From: Amylibacter sp. SFDW26
Lineage (GTDB): Bacteria; Pseudomonadota; Alphaproteobacteria; Rhodobacterales; Rhodobacteraceae
NCBI RefSeq assembly: GCF_009184395.1
Contig: NZ_WEIC01000004.1
Span: 62,001 to 126,000 of the forward strand
DNA: 64,000 nucleotides
Reading direction: 5' to 3'
A program made the position numbers and the translations under genes. Shown here in pieces: positions 37,844 through 47,710 of the stretch (position 1 is the stretch's first letter; every line of letters begins with the position of its first letter). Below the pieces are notes generated by a model. The model searched no databases, was not told the DNA's origin, and saw only the letters and a list, made by a program, of their open reading frames with translations.

Positions 37844-38533
37844 TTAAAACTCTTTGGCAAGGTTTGGGATTTTATGGAGTGTTTTTAATACTTCACGAGG
37901 CGTCCATGGCAATTTATCTTGTGGTTCTCCTGCGCGGTTTACCCACGCAGTTTGGAAACCGAATTTTGAAGCGGCCGCCGCGTCCCAGCCGTTTGAAGAG
38001 ACGAATAGCACTTGATCTGGTGTGCAGTTAAAACGGTCACATACCATCTGGTAAACGACTGGAGCAGGTTTAAATATACCGACATCTTCAACGCTTAGTA
38101 CATCATCCAAGACATCCCCAACACCAGCAGATTGCACTGCGCCATCTAGCATTTTAGGGGATCCGTTGGATAGGATCGCAGTATTGTACCCCGCTGATTT
38201 TAAAGCAGTTAACATCTCTGGAACTTCTTCGTAGGCGTCTAATTCCCAATAAAGTGCTAAAAGACGTTCACGTAATTCAGTATCGCCAGATAGCCCGCTC
38301 GCTTCTAGTGCGTAATCCAAACCATTTTGTGTGACGTCCCAAAAGTCTGCATGTGCATCCATAACAGCACGCAACCACGTGTATTGAAGTTGCTTTAAAC
38401 GCCAATCATTGGCGACCTTTGTCCAAACCTTTGCAAAAGCTTCACGATTTGGCTCAGATGCAGCTTGGCGTGCTGCGGCGGCTACATCAAATAACGTGCC
38501 GTATGCGTCGAAAATACAGGTGGTAATTGGCAT
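37844..38533 (-). CDS. Haloacid dehalogenase type II
   Basis: HAD-superfamily enzyme of 229 residues. The nucleophile is D9 in IFDAYGTLFDV, with ILSNGSPKML (Ser/Asn), KPAP (Lys) and VSSNGWDAAAASKFGF, the last being typical of L-2-haloacid dehalogenases. First gene of a tight minus-strand operon. Its ribosome site and start codon are embedded in a strong hairpin (38530-38567). Activity on halogenated acids is inferred from family motifs only. Confidence 0.86.
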   Translation of the reverse strand: MPITTCIFDAYGTLFDVAAAARQAASEPNREAFAKVWTKVANDWRLKQLQYTWLRAVMDAHADFWDVTQNGLDYALEASGLSGDTELRERLLALYWELDAYEEVPEMLTALKSAGYNTAILSNGSPKMLDGAVQSAGVGDVLDDVLSVEDVGIFKPAPVVYQMVCDRFNCTPDQVLFVSSNGWDAAAASKFGFQTAWVNRAGEPQDKLPWTPREVLKTLHKIPNLAKEF

Positions 38534-38567
38534 GTGTAACTCTCCTTGAGCGGAGCTTTACACATGC
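38530..38567 (-). promoter_or_regulatory. Hairpin enclosing ribosome site and start codon of the dehalogenase gene
   Basis: Ten-bp perfect arms GCATGTGTAA / TTACACATGC with an inner CTCC / GGAG pairing. On the mRNA one arm contains the AUG and the inner part the AGGAG ribosome site. Translation could be controlled by opening this hairpin; it could also mark the 3' end of the fabI transcript, although no T-tract follows. Confidence 0.55.
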
Positions 38568-38591
38568 GCTTTTAGAATGGAATGGGGAACC

Positions 38592-39380
38592 TTACAGATT
38601 TTCAGGTTGGGCCATCCCAAGTACGTGATAACCACCATCCACACAGATGACTTCACCGGTTGTGCATTCGCCGTAATCAGAAGCCAGATAAACGGCTGTA
38701 CCGCCCACTGCTTCCAATGTTGCATTTGCCCGTAAAGGTGAGTTTGCTTGTGTAGCTTTGAACGTTTTGCGTGCACCACCAATAGCCGCGCCTGCCAATG
38801 TCCGCATTGGGCCTGGGCTGATTGCATTAACACGAATCCCATCTGGACCAAGGTCGTTGGCCAAATAGCGCACAGCACTTTCTAAAGCGGCTTTCGCGAT
38901 ACCCATTACGTTGTAATAAGGGGTGACACGGTTAGAGCCTTGATATGTCAACGTAAGGATTGTCCCGCCGTCTTTCATCAATGGTTTCGCACGACGTGCA
39001 ACCTCAATCAAAGAATAACATGAGATATCTAGAGAATTTTTGAAATTCGCGCGAGATGTATCAACAATACGACCTGTCAGTTCATTCTTGTCAGAATAAG
39101 CAATGGCGTGGATCAAGAAATCAAACTTGCCCCATTCTTTTTCTAAAGATGCAAACAAAGCACCAAGAGAAGCATCATCTTGAACGTCTGCTTCTAAAAC
39201 AATGTTTGACCCGAGGCTTTCCGCCAATGGGCGCACACGTTTTTCAAAAGCTTCACCTTGGAATGTGAATGCCAATTCAGCGCCTTCAGCAGCCATAGCG
39301 CATGCAATGCCCCAAGCGATTGATTTGTCGTTAGCTACGCCCATTACAAGGCCGCGTTTGCCTTTCATAAGATCAGCCAT
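38592..39380 (-). CDS. fabI: Enoyl-[acyl-carrier-protein] reductase (NADH)
   Basis: Short-chain dehydrogenase of 262 residues that reduces the enoyl-ACP in each fatty-acid elongation cycle. It begins [21 protein letters not shown], typical of FabI, and has the catalytic Y-x6-K in [14 protein letters not shown] and the [11 protein letters not shown] loop. Overlaps fabB by 8 bases. The order fabA-fabB-fabI is the unsaturated-fatty-acid operon common in alphaproteobacteria. Confidence 0.95.
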   Translation of the reverse strand: MADLMKGKRGLVMGVANDKSIAWGIACAMAAEGAELAFTFQGEAFEKRVRPLAESLGSNIVLEADVQDDASLGALFASLEKEWGKFDFLIHAIAYSDKNELTGRIVDTSRANFKNSLDISCYSLIEVARRAKPLMKDGGTILTLTYQGSNRVTPYYNVMGIAKAALESAVRYLANDLGPDGIRVNAISPGPMRTLAGAAIGGARKTFKATQANSPLRANATLEAVGGTAVYLASDYGECTTGEVICVDGGYHVLGMAQPENL

Positions 39381-40599
39381 GGTATTTACTCATTGCTAGG
39401 GTCGCGTTTGTGCCACCAAAGCCGAAGCTGTTGGAAATAACTGTATCTAGCTCCACATTGTCACGACGTGTTGTTACGATTTCTTCAGGTTTCAGGTTTT
39501 CATCCAACTCTGTCACATTTGCAGAAGCTGCGATAAAGTTGTTTTGCATCATAAGAAGTGAATAGATGGCTTCTTGCGCACCTGTTGCACCTAATGAGTG
39601 ACCAGTCAAAGACTTGGTTGAACTGATTGGTGGTGTTGATTCTTCTCCGAATACACGGCGAACAGCTTCAACTTCGGTTACATCACCTGCTGGTGTCGAT
39701 GTGCCGTGTGCGTTGATGTAATCGACTTTGCGTTCACCAATTGTGGATATTGCAAGCTTCATAGAACGTTCACCACCTTCACCAGATGGCGCAACCATAT
39801 CGTGGCCGTCTGATGTAGCACCGTAACCAGTAACTTCTGCATAAATTCTGGCGCCACGCGCAAGTGCGTGATCAAGCTCTTCTAGAACTACAACCGCACC
39901 GCCACCAGCAATTACAAAACCATCGCGGTTTGCGTCGAACGCTCGAGAAGCTTCTGTCGGTGTGTCATTGTATTTAGAAGACATCGCACCCATCGCATCA
40001 AATAAGCAGGACAATGTCCAATCCAATTCTTCACCACCACCAGCAAACACAATGTCTTGCTTACCAAGTTGGATTTGCTCAACGCCGTTGCCAATACAAT
40101 GTGCTGATGTTGAGCAGGCTGATGTGATGGAATAGTTAACGCCTTTGATTTTAAACGGGGTCGCCAAACAAGCAGAGTTTGTTGACGACATACCACGTGT
40201 CACCATGAATGGACCCATACGTTTTGGGGCGCCTTTTTCGATGACGATTTTATGTGCATTGAACAGGTTGATCGTTGACGGGCCGCCAGACCCCATTACC
40301 AAACCTGTGCGTTCGTTAGAAACTTCGTTCTCTTCCAACCCACTGTCTGCAACAGCTTGTTCCATGGCTAGGAAGTTATAAGCAGCACCCATACCCATAA
40401 AGCGCATCTGACGCTTATCGATGTGCTCTACTGGATCAATAGATGGCATGCCGTGAATTTGGCTGCGAAATCCATGCTCTTTGTAGTCTTCTGCGGCACT
40501 GATGCCAGACGTTCCATTTTTCAAAGAGGCTAGAACCTCTTCTGTATTGTTCCCGATTGAGGAAATAATCCCCAAACCTGTGATAACGACACGGCGCAT
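39373..40599 (-). CDS. fabB: 3-oxoacyl-[acyl-carrier-protein] synthase I
   Basis: Condensing enzyme of 408 residues needed for elongating the cis-unsaturated intermediates made by FabA. The thiolase fold has the Cys nucleophile in SACSTSAHC and two catalytic His in [11 protein letters not shown] and [11 protein letters not shown]. The N-terminus [16 protein letters not shown] is typical. It lies 23 bases after fabA. Confidence 0.95.
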   Translation of the reverse strand: MRRVVITGLGIISSIGNNTEEVLASLKNGTSGISAAEDYKEHGFRSQIHGMPSIDPVEHIDKRQMRFMGMGAAYNFLAMEQAVADSGLEENEVSNERTGLVMGSGGPSTINLFNAHKIVIEKGAPKRMGPFMVTRGMSSTNSACLATPFKIKGVNYSITSACSTSAHCIGNGVEQIQLGKQDIVFAGGGEELDWTLSCLFDAMGAMSSKYNDTPTEASRAFDANRDGFVIAGGGAVVVLEELDHALARGARIYAEVTGYGATSDGHDMVAPSGEGGERSMKLAISTIGERKVDYINAHGTSTPAGDVTEVEAVRRVFGEESTPPISSTKSLTGHSLGATGAQEAIYSLLMMQNNFIAASANVTELDENLKPEEIVTTRRDNVELDTVISNSFGFGGTNATLAMSKYHG

Positions 40600-40622
40600 T
40601 AGCGTGCTCCTTTATTTGGGTA

Positions 40623-41141
40623 TTAGTTTGACAGATCAACGGCAGCGAGGCCTACTTTCATATCTGTGACTTCATAGGCGAGTTCATCGTCTGCATAGAC
40701 TTTACCATTGGCCACGCCAATCTTGATTTTACGATCAATGACACGTGTGAATTCAATGTCATATGTCAGCATTTTACATTCTGGTGTCACCATGCTCATT
40801 AATTTCACTTCACCAACACCAAGAGCCATACCTTGGCCCAGCATTCCGCGCCATCCAAGGTTGAAGCCTGTAAGTTGCCAAAGGCCGTCTAAACCAAGAC
40901 AACCTGGCATAATCGGGTTTCCAGGAAAGTGGCATTCGAAAAACCAAAGATCAGGCGTGATATCAAATTCAGCTTTAATGTGGCCTTTGCCATGTGCGCC
41001 GCCATCAGCAGAGACTTCTGTAATGCGGTCCATCATCAACATTGGCGGCATGGGTAGCTGTGCATTGCCTGCACCAAACATCTCTCCCTTGGCGCATTTA
41101 ATCAGTGCATCTTTATCAAAACTTGTTGGTCTTTCGGACAT
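40623..41141 (-). CDS. fabA: 3-hydroxydecanoyl-ACP dehydratase/isomerase
   Basis: Forms the first cis double bond in anaerobic-type unsaturated fatty-acid synthesis. The 172-residue protein starts MSERPTSFDKDALIKCAKGE; the catalytic H71 (FFECHFPGNPIMPG) and D85 (LGLDGLWQL) are present. The frame extends 10 codons upstream, but 41141 is preceded by GGAGACAGG and gives the family length. Divergent from irr, a conserved arrangement. Confidence 0.96.
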   Translation of the reverse strand: MSERPTSFDKDALIKCAKGEMFGAGNAQLPMPPMLMMDRITEVSADGGAHGKGHIKAEFDITPDLWFFECHFPGNPIMPGCLGLDGLWQLTGFNLGWRGMLGQGMALGVGEVKLMSMVTPECKMLTYDIEFTRVIDRKIKIGVANGKVYADDELAYEVTDMKVGLAAVDLSN

Positions 41142-41307
41142 GTTTGCCTGTCTCCATTTATTCATTTCCAATTGTGAGTATCACTACTTTTGTCTGACTA
41201 TCAATAGGTGGTGGCACTTAAGCGCATGCACTGCATATCTGTTTTTGTTGAACTTCTGATAAAATACCGTCATAATCCCCAAGAAATGTATAAACTGGTG
41301 AACTGAT

Positions 41308-41727
41308 ATGCATACCGACCCGCAAACGCGTGGCAGGCAATGGCTTGAAAGCAAAGATGTACGTCCGACCAAACAGCGTTTGGCTTTGGCTACTTTGCTT
41401 GTGGGTGATGGCAAAAATCGCCATGTAACGGCTGAAAGCTTACATGAAGCTGTGTCAGATACAGAAGCGTCAGTTTCATTGGCAACGGTTTATAATACAT
41501 TACGGTTGTTCTGTGATGCGGAGTTAATGAATGAAATCACTGTTGATGGGAATAAATCCTATTTCGATACGCGCACAGACCAACACCCTCATTTCTTTTG
41601 GGAAGGGGATCGTAAATTAACGGATGCTCCCACAGAAACGTTGAAATTTGAAAGCATACCAACACCACCAGACGGTATGGAAATTGCAAGCGTTGATGTT
41701 GTCATTAGGTTGCGTAAGCGTCAGTAA
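41308..41727 (+). CDS. irr: Fur-family iron response regulator Irr
   Basis: Transcription regulator of 139 residues. The winged-helix part has RPTKQRLALATLL and ASVSLATVYNTLRLFCDAELMNEI, the recognition helix of the Fur family. The dimer part has DQHPHFFWEGDRKLTDAP as in Irr rather than Fur or Zur. In alphaproteobacteria Irr senses heme and represses or activates iron-linked genes under iron limitation. It faces away from fabA. Which genes it controls here is not visible. Confidence 0.9.
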   Translation: MHTDPQTRGRQWLESKDVRPTKQRLALATLLVGDGKNRHVTAESLHEAVSDTEASVSLATVYNTLRLFCDAELMNEITVDGNKSYFDTRTDQHPHFFWEGDRKLTDAPTETLKFESIPTPPDGMEIASVDVVIRLRKRQ

Positions 41728-41728
41728 T

Positions 41729-42577
41729 TTAAAACCACTGACCTGGTTCCATAAATCCGTGATCCATGAGTTGTTGTGAATTCCAGCGGAATTTTACAGA
41801 TTTTGACCATATAAAATTATCAATCTCATACATAGATCCTGGATTCGTTTTGAGGCTCTTCGCCGTGCGGAATGAACAAATCGCAATTGTTGTATTGTGA
41901 TGCCAAGGGCAAGAGAAAGTATTGTATTCCCCAATATTGAAATATCCATCTTCGCCCATTTCCAACCCTGCTTGTGGTTTGAATAAGCCAACACGGTTTA
42001 AGCGTCTGCGCTGATAAGGTAGATGTTCTTCGAAACGCCATTTTAAGCCACCATAGATATCTAATTGACGATCTTGGGCTTCACCTTCGATGTATCGTTG
42101 CAAAGCATAATATCCTGCTCCATCAAAATGCGCGTCTTCTAATGAAAATCCATCCTTAGCTTTGCCGAGATCATCAGCATAAAGATCAATTGTGTAAGTG
42201 AAAACAGATGATCGTTTTTCTTCGGTGGCAAAATCCGTCAAATCTGTAATAGCCCGGGTCTCACAAAAAGGAAAATGCAGGTATTCTGCATTAAAGCAGT
42301 AATAAACCCACCGATTGAGGCATAATTCTATCATGCGATTCAAGTAAGGTGATACGTCAGAAAAAAATGCATCTTCGATATCAATTGTATCGCAAAGTTC
42401 GGCACAACTTTCAGGAAGTTCTAAGTCTGGGCGTTTGATTACAAACAAATTTTCAAATCCCAAACGCGAATGATGGCGAATACACGAGCTAAGGCCAGTT
42501 AGGTCCTCTGCAAGGATAAAGCCGATAGGACCTTTGCCCGTATCGCTGGATGGAATGTCGAAAAGTGCTTTTGCCAT
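41729..42577 (-). CDS. Hypothetical protein, possible glycosyltransferase-like fold
   Basis: Soluble protein of 282 residues with no signal peptide. The N-terminal part (GPIGFILAEDLTGLSSCIRHHSRLGFENLFVIKR) reads like the first beta-alpha-beta of a GT-A glycosyltransferase; later there are many aromatic residues and C-terminal SCPWHHNTTIAICSFRTAKSL. I could not identify a clear DxD site. Convergent with irr, one base between the stop codons. The assignment is a weak resemblance only. Confidence 0.65.
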   Translation of the reverse strand: MAKALFDIPSSDTGKGPIGFILAEDLTGLSSCIRHHSRLGFENLFVIKRPDLELPESCAELCDTIDIEDAFFSDVSPYLNRMIELCLNRWVYYCFNAEYLHFPFCETRAITDLTDFATEEKRSSVFTYTIDLYADDLGKAKDGFSLEDAHFDGAGYYALQRYIEGEAQDRQLDIYGGLKWRFEEHLPYQRRRLNRVGLFKPQAGLEMGEDGYFNIGEYNTFSCPWHHNTTIAICSFRTAKSLKTNPGSMYEIDNFIWSKSVKFRWNSQQLMDHGFMEPGQWF

Positions 42578-42756
42578 ATATGCCTGCTATTACTCGTTAT
42601 TTCTAAACTTTTATAATCTCTATTCAGTCTAAGTTGAAAAATCCAGTAAAGAGTATTTTAAAATGCCTAAATATTACAAAGTCGCTAAGACATTGCGGAT
42701 TATGCCTTAGGGGTGTAAAGCGCTGGCTTTAGAAACCCCATGCTGAGTGTTAAAAG

Positions 42757-44079
42757 ATGTCGGAACAGAAAAAGCTTTATATTAAGACATATGGTTGCCA
42801 GATGAACGTATACGATTCTGAACGTATATCGGATGCTTTGGCACCAGAAGGCTATTCTGTGACTGCGGATGAAAACGAGGCAGATTTGGTCTTGTTGAAC
42901 ACTTGCCATATTCGCGAAAAAGCTGCGGAAAAGATTTATTCAGAACTTGGCCGTATGAAGCAGTTGAAGCTTAAGAAACCTGAAATGCAATTTGGTGTCG
43001 CTGGGTGTGTTGCGCAAGCTGAGGGTCAAGAAATTATCAATCGCCAGCCAATGGTGGATTTGGTTGTGGGTTCGCAAGCCTATCATAATCTGCCCGAAAT
43101 GATGCGTGACGTGGCAAAAGGGCAAAAGCCTGTTGATATAGATTTTCCAGCAGAAGATAAATTCGACCATATCCTGCGCAGCAAAGGGAAACGCAAATTG
43201 CCAAGTGCGTTTTTAACGGTTCAAGAAGGTTGCGATAAATTCTGTGCTTTTTGCGTGGTGCCTTATACACGCGGCGCCGAAGTTTCGCGACCAGCGCAAA
43301 AAATTATCGATGAGGCAAAGCATTTGGTGGATCAAGGTGTTGTTGAAATCAACTTGCTTGGTCAAAATGTGAATGCCTACCATGGTCAAGGTGCTGATGG
43401 TGAATGGTCACTTGCACGCCTTATCCGTGAGTTGGCAAAGATTAATGAATTGAAGCGCATTCGTTTCACGACATCGCACCCAAATGACATGGATGACGAT
43501 TTGATTGCAGCACATGGCGATACTGAAAAATTGATGCCGTATCTACATTTGCCTGTTCAAGCAGGCTCTGACCGTGTTTTGAAGGCTATGAATCGTAAAC
43601 ATACAGCTGAAGAATATCTAAAGCTTATCGAGCGTATCCGTTCTGTCCGTAAAGATATCGCTTTATCTGGCGACTTCATTGTTGGATTTCCTGGCGAAAC
43701 CGAAGCTGATTTTCAAGATACTTTGAATTTGTGTGAAGAGGTTCGCTATGGGCAAGCATATTCTTTTAAATATTCAACGCGCCCTGGTACGCCTGCAGCG
43801 GACCGAGACCAAGTTGATGAAGTGGAAAAAGCAGATCGCTTGAAGCGGTTACAAACACTGCTGACCAAACATCAGTATGAGTTCCAATTATCTATGGTTG
43901 GGAAGATACTTCCTGTTCTTTTGGAAAAACCGGCACGTGATCCAGGACAATTTGTTGGCAAATCGGAATATTTACATGCGGTTCATATGGATGCAAAAGC
44001 TGAACAAGTTGGCACAATTGTACAAGCTAAAGTGACTCGTACTGAAAGAAATTCTCTTGGGGCGGAAATTGTAAAATAA
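42757..44079 (+). CDS. miaB: tRNA-2-methylthio-N6-dimethylallyladenosine synthase
   Basis: Radical-SAM methylthiotransferase of 440 residues that modifies A37 of tRNAs reading UNN codons. The N-terminal UPF0004 domain starts [12 protein letters not shown] and contains [10 protein letters not shown]; the radical-SAM cluster motif is [15 protein letters not shown]; a TRAM domain ends the protein ([11 protein letters not shown]...[11 protein letters not shown]). All six cluster cysteines are present. Confidence 0.96.
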   Translation: MSEQKKLYIKTYGCQMNVYDSERISDALAPEGYSVTADENEADLVLLNTCHIREKAAEKIYSELGRMKQLKLKKPEMQFGVAGCVAQAEGQEIINRQPMVDLVVGSQAYHNLPEMMRDVAKGQKPVDIDFPAEDKFDHILRSKGKRKLPSAFLTVQEGCDKFCAFCVVPYTRGAEVSRPAQKIIDEAKHLVDQGVVEINLLGQNVNAYHGQGADGEWSLARLIRELAKINELKRIRFTTSHPNDMDDDLIAAHGDTEKLMPYLHLPVQAGSDRVLKAMNRKHTAEEYLKLIERIRSVRKDIALSGDFIVGFPGETEADFQDTLNLCEEVRYGQAYSFKYSTRPGTPAADRDQVDEVEKADRLKRLQTLLTKHQYEFQLSMVGKILPVLLEKPARDPGQFVGKSEYLHAVHMDAKAEQVGTIVQAKVTRTERNSLGAEIVK

Positions 44080-44081
44080 GG

Positions 44082-44100
44082 TGAAAAATCTTATTTTTCA
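44082..44100 (+). terminator. Short AT-rich hairpin after miaB
   Basis: TGAAAAA / TTTTTCA with a 5-base loop directly after the miaB stop. The 229-base interval up to the OmpA gene also has stems GTGAAG/CTTCAC (44172-44189) and CACCAA/TTGGTG (44236-44251). A terminator is plausible but weak. Confidence 0.4.
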
Positions 44101-44308
44101 AACAATTGGTTCCATTGTGGATACAATAGAAGCTTACGCAAGGTTAATGTTTCCCAACTATACATAGTATAGTGAAGTTTTTCCTTCACAAACTGTAGAT
44201 ATTTGCTACCCTTAGGTAAAATTAATGTTAAGTATCACCAAATAATTGGTGCGCTATCGCTTTTTTAAGTGTTGGTAATAGTTTATGTAGTAGAAGGGGA
44301 GCAGTAGG

Positions 44309-44863
44309 GTGTTCAAAAATCTATTAAAGATTGCAGCTGTGACTGTAGTAGGGGCGTCAATTGCTTCCGCAGCCAGTGCAGATCTTGTTGTAACAAAATC
44401 AAGTCAGAGCGAAAGATATGTTCCTACGATCTGGGTTGACCCAGATGGGTGCGAACATTGGGTTATGGATGACGGTGTTGAAGGTTATATGACGCCGCAT
44501 ACAACCCGTGATGGTATCCCTGTTTGTCGCCGTGGTAACACATGCGCAGTGATGAACACGGATCAGTTATTCGCTGTTGATAAATGGCACATCAATTCTG
44601 CAAATCGTTCACGTTTGCAAAATTTCTTTAAAAGCGCTGGTGCAACAGCCTATTTGGTTGATGGTCACACAGACAGCGATGCGAGTGATGCTTACAACAT
44701 GCGCCTTTCACAAAATCGTGCCATTGCAATTGCTAAGATTGCACAAAGCGTAGGTGCTAAAGCGCAAGCGCGTTGGTATGGTGAACGTGTTCCTGTGGCG
44801 TCAAATAAAACGAAACATGGTAAGTCAAAGAACCGCCGTGTTGAAATCACTTGTATCCGCTAA
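44309..44863 (+). CDS. OmpA-family outer-membrane/periplasmic protein
   Basis: Exported protein of 184 residues. The signal peptide ends near ASAASA. Residues 41-73 form a small domain W-V-D-P-D-G-C48...DDGVEGY...PVC73. The C-terminal OmpA domain (about 88-184) has YLVDGHTDSDASDAYNMRLSQNRA and RWYGERVPV...NRRVEI, the peptidoglycan-binding loop. The start is GTG after GGGGAGCAGTAGG. The next gene, a lipoprotein 16 bases downstream, repeats the small domain, so the two probably act together at the envelope. Confidence 0.85.
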   Translation: MFKNLLKIAAVTVVGASIASAASADLVVTKSSQSERYVPTIWVDPDGCEHWVMDDGVEGYMTPHTTRDGIPVCRRGNTCAVMNTDQLFAVDKWHINSANRSRLQNFFKSAGATAYLVDGHTDSDASDAYNMRLSQNRAIAIAKIAQSVGAKAQARWYGERVPVASNKTKHGKSKNRRVEITCIR

Positions 44864-44879
44864 GCTGGAAGGAAAAACT

Positions 44880-45179
44880 ATGAAACTTGTAAAAGCAATT
44901 TCAATCGCACTTCTACCTTTAGCACTTGCTGCTTGCTCGGGTACAAAAGTAAACAAAACTGTAGATCGCGGCTTTGACGCTAAACACCTTAGCCAGCTTA
45001 AAGCGGGTATATGGGTTGACCCACGCGGGTGCGATCATTGGATCATCGATGATGGTGTGGAGGGATACCTATCCGCACGTTTGGATAAATATGGCAAACC
45101 AGTTTGTTCTGGTATAGCTCCGCCAAATACTGCTAATGGGGCGTTTAAATCTGGTAGTACATTTGGTGATACAATCTAA
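44880..45179 (+). CDS. Small lipoprotein sharing the WVDP-GC domain with the OmpA gene
   Basis: Lipoprotein of 99 residues with lipobox LAAC (Cys19) after a short signal. Residues 44-76 (IWVDPRGC51DHWIIDDGVEGY...KPVC76) are clearly paralogous to residues 41-73 of the preceding OmpA protein, with the same 25-residue spacing between the two Cys, which may form a disulfide. The start follows GGAAGGAAAAACT. Function unknown; cell-envelope location is clear. Confidence 0.8.
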   Translation: MKLVKAISIALLPLALAACSGTKVNKTVDRGFDAKHLSQLKAGIWVDPRGCDHWIIDDGVEGYLSARLDKYGKPVCSGIAPPNTANGAFKSGSTFGDTI

Positions 45180-45200
45180 TTAGAGCCAGCATAATTTTAG

Positions 45201-45230
45201 AAAGGCCGCGTTTTTCGCGGCTTTTTTTTT
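45201..45230 (+). terminator. Intrinsic terminator after the lipoprotein gene
   Basis: Stem GCCGCG / CGCGGC with flanking A/T pairs, 5-base loop and a run of nine or more T. Confidence 0.88.
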
Positions 45231-45300
45231 GATATTAGCTCTTGCAGGAATCCGTTTATCTTGCGACTATTTTCATAACCCAAGCTAGGAGGCCACACTG

Positions 45301-46317
45301 GTGAACACTGCCACACCACCCGCACAAGATGCGGTAAAAAACCCAGAAGTTTTTTTGAATTTTGAGAACAATAGATATCTAATTGATTTATGTGGCGAAT
45401 TTGATCGTAATCTAGCCCAGATAGAAGCAGCCTTAAGTGTACAGATATTACGCCGCGACAATGGTCTTGGTGTATTAGGTGGTGCAGATGAGCAAGCAAA
45501 AGCTTCAAATATCTTGCAGTATTTATATGGGCGCGCAGAGCGTGGTAAAAGCATTGAACCTGCAGATATAGATGCAGCGCTTCGGTTTTTGAAAGAGCAA
45601 AAGCACGATGCGCAAAAACCAGCGGATCAGATTGAGATGTTTAAAGGCGGTGCGTTAGAAATCCGTACACGTAAGAAAACCGTTGAACCACGCACAGTCA
45701 CGCAAAAGAAATATGTCGAAGATTTAATGTCCAAAGAGTTGGTATTTGGTCTTGGGCCTGCGGGTACTGGTAAGACATACATTGCGGTTGCAGCGGCGGT
45801 TTCCATGTTCATCAACGGTATGGTTGATAAAATCATCCTTGCACGTCCAGCGGTTGAAGCTGGGGAACGGTTGGGATTTTTACCTGGCGACATGAAGGAA
45901 AAAGTTGATCCATATATGCAGCCACTTTATGATGCTTTGAATGACTTCTTTCCGGCTAAACAAGTTGAGAAGCTGATCGAAGATAAACGCATTGAAATAG
46001 CGCCGTTGGCTTTCATGCGGGGGAGAACGCTTAGCAACGCATATGTGGTTTTGGATGAAGCGCAGAATGCCACGACAATGCAAATGAAAATGTTCCTAAC
46101 CCGCATGGGCGAAGGGTCACGGATGGCAATCACTGGCGATATGAGCCAAATAGATTTGCCGCGCGGTGTGCCATCTGGTTTGGTTGAAGCAGAAAAAGTA
46201 TTGCGAGATGTTAAGGGTGTAGCTTTTACATATTTCAAGGCCGAAGATGTTGTGCGGCACCCGATGGTAGCTAAAATCATCATCGCGTATGATAAACACT
46301 CTAAAAATAATGGATAA
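45301..46317 (+). CDS. phoH: PhoH-family ATPase
   Basis: ATP-binding protein of 338 residues, PhoH-like type found before ybeY. P-loop GPAGTGKT and VVLDEAQNATTMQMKMFLTRMGEGSRM (Walker B and sensor) are intact; the N-terminal 110 residues are the KH-like extension of this group. The role is thought to be in RNA metabolism together with YbeY. The start is GTG after AGGAGG. It overlaps ybeY. Confidence 0.92.
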   Translation: MNTATPPAQDAVKNPEVFLNFENNRYLIDLCGEFDRNLAQIEAALSVQILRRDNGLGVLGGADEQAKASNILQYLYGRAERGKSIEPADIDAALRFLKEQKHDAQKPADQIEMFKGGALEIRTRKKTVEPRTVTQKKYVEDLMSKELVFGLGPAGTGKTYIAVAAAVSMFINGMVDKIILARPAVEAGERLGFLPGDMKEKVDPYMQPLYDALNDFFPAKQVEKLIEDKRIEIAPLAFMRGRTLSNAYVVLDEAQNATTMQMKMFLTRMGEGSRMAITGDMSQIDLPRGVPSGLVEAEKVLRDVKGVAFTYFKAEDVVRHPMVAKIIIAYDKHSKNNG

Positions 46318-46825
46318 TGAGATTGATATCCTAATCGAAGAAGAGCTTTGGGCGTCTATTGATTTGGAAGAGATTAGCCATAAAGTTATGGCACATATAT
46401 CAGTTGCGCTAGATATAGCGACTGCCCCATATGAGGTCAGCATTCTGGCTTGTAATGATACACGTATTGCTGTGTTGAATACTGAGTTTCGAGGTAAGAA
46501 AAAGCCTACGAATGTGCTGTCGTGGCCAAGTTATGATTTAAATCCAGAGATTGCAGGCGAAATTCCATCTTTGCCACCAAAGCCAGATTTCGGAGATCCG
46601 TTTGTAAATCTTGGCGATATAGCAATTGCATATGAAACTTGTATCAACGAGGCGAAAGCGGCTGAAATTTCGCTGTACAACCATGTTACACATCTTTTAA
46701 CGCACGGTATTTTACATTTGCTAGGATATGATCATGAAACAGATAAAGATGCAGAGTTAATGGAAAACCTAGAGATAAAACTACTTGCAGATATGGGTAT
46801 TGGAAACCCGTATAAAACCGTGTAA
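46310..46825 (+). CDS. ybeY: Endoribonuclease YbeY (16S rRNA maturation)
   Basis: Zinc-dependent RNase of 171 residues for 16S 3'-end maturation and ribosome quality control. The zinc motif H-x3-H-x5-H is in LTHGILHLLGYDHE; the conserved Arg/Lys-rich segment is TEFRGKKKPTNVLSWP. Two starts are possible, 46289 and 46310; the second leaves an 8-base overlap with phoH and the usual length. Confidence 0.93.
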   Translation: MDNEIDILIEEELWASIDLEEISHKVMAHISVALDIATAPYEVSILACNDTRIAVLNTEFRGKKKPTNVLSWPSYDLNPEIAGEIPSLPPKPDFGDPFVNLGDIAIAYETCINEAKAAEISLYNHVTHLLTHGILHLLGYDHETDKDAELMENLEIKLLADMGIGNPYKTV

Positions 46826-46852
46826 TTTGACGATGAATATTGGAAAGAGGCT

Positions 46853-47710
46853 ATGAGCGATACCATCGAAGGATCTTCTAACGCGGCGCAAAGCGCGCAG
46901 CTTGAAGGTATAGAAAAACCAGCAGGTTTTTTTAAACGTTTGTTTGCGGGAAAAACTGAAACAAACGAACCAGCACCGTCTTATTCTGACACATTATCAC
47001 CTGTAAGTGGGTTGAAAATTCTCAGTGATCTGCGTGTGGAAGACGTTGCTGTCCCACGGGCAGACATAATTGCAGTATCTAATGACCTAAAACTTGATGA
47101 ATTGCTGAAAGTTTTTACAGATAGCGGTTATTCACGCCTGCCTGTTTATAATGAGGCGCTAGATACACCAGACGGCCTGCTTCATCTAAAAGATTTAGCC
47201 TTGAAACACGGTTTTAATGGCAAAGTTACACGGTTTTCAATAAAGCGGCTTGTACGGCCATTGCTATATGTTCCGCCGTCAATGACGATTGGTGTTTTAC
47301 TACAGAAAATGCAGGCAGATCGTATTCACATGGCGCTTGTCATCGATGAATATGGCGGTGTGGATGGTCTTGTGACGATCGAAGACTTGGTTGAACAAGT
47401 TGTCGGTGAAATTGCTGATGAGCATGACGTCGAAGAAGATGATTATTGGATCGAAGAAAAGCCAGGCGTTTATATGTGCCAGGCACGCGCACCGTTAGAT
47501 GAGTTCGAAAAAGTGCTAGAAGTTGATTTAGCAAGTAGTGCTGATGACGAAGATATCGAAACACTTGGTGGTTTGGTCTTTATGATGATCGGACGTGTGC
47601 CTGTGCGTGGAGAAGTGATTAAACATCCAGATGGTTTTGAATTTGAAGTGGTTGATGCGGACCCGCGCCGTATTAAAAAGCTTCGTGTTAGTAGGTCACA
47701 AAAACGGTGA
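46853..47710 (+). CDS. corC: CorC/HlyC-family CBS-domain protein
   Basis: Cytoplasmic protein of 285 residues with paired CBS domains (about 60-190: VPRADIIAVSNDLKLDELLKVFTDSGYSRLPVY, then MALVIDEYGGVDGLVTIEDLVEQVVGEI) and a C-terminal CorC_HlyC domain (VEEDDYWIEEKPGVYMCQAR...). Family members are linked to Mg/Co efflux, and the phoH-ybeY-corC-lnt order is widely conserved. It overlaps lnt by 4 bases. Confidence 0.92.
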   Translation: MSDTIEGSSNAAQSAQLEGIEKPAGFFKRLFAGKTETNEPAPSYSDTLSPVSGLKILSDLRVEDVAVPRADIIAVSNDLKLDELLKVFTDSGYSRLPVYNEALDTPDGLLHLKDLALKHGFNGKVTRFSIKRLVRPLLYVPPSMTIGVLLQKMQADRIHMALVIDEYGGVDGLVTIEDLVEQVVGEIADEHDVEEDDYWIEEKPGVYMCQARAPLDEFEKVLEVDLASSADDEDIETLGGLVFMMIGRVPVRGEVIKHPDGFEFEVVDADPRRIKKLRVSRSQKR

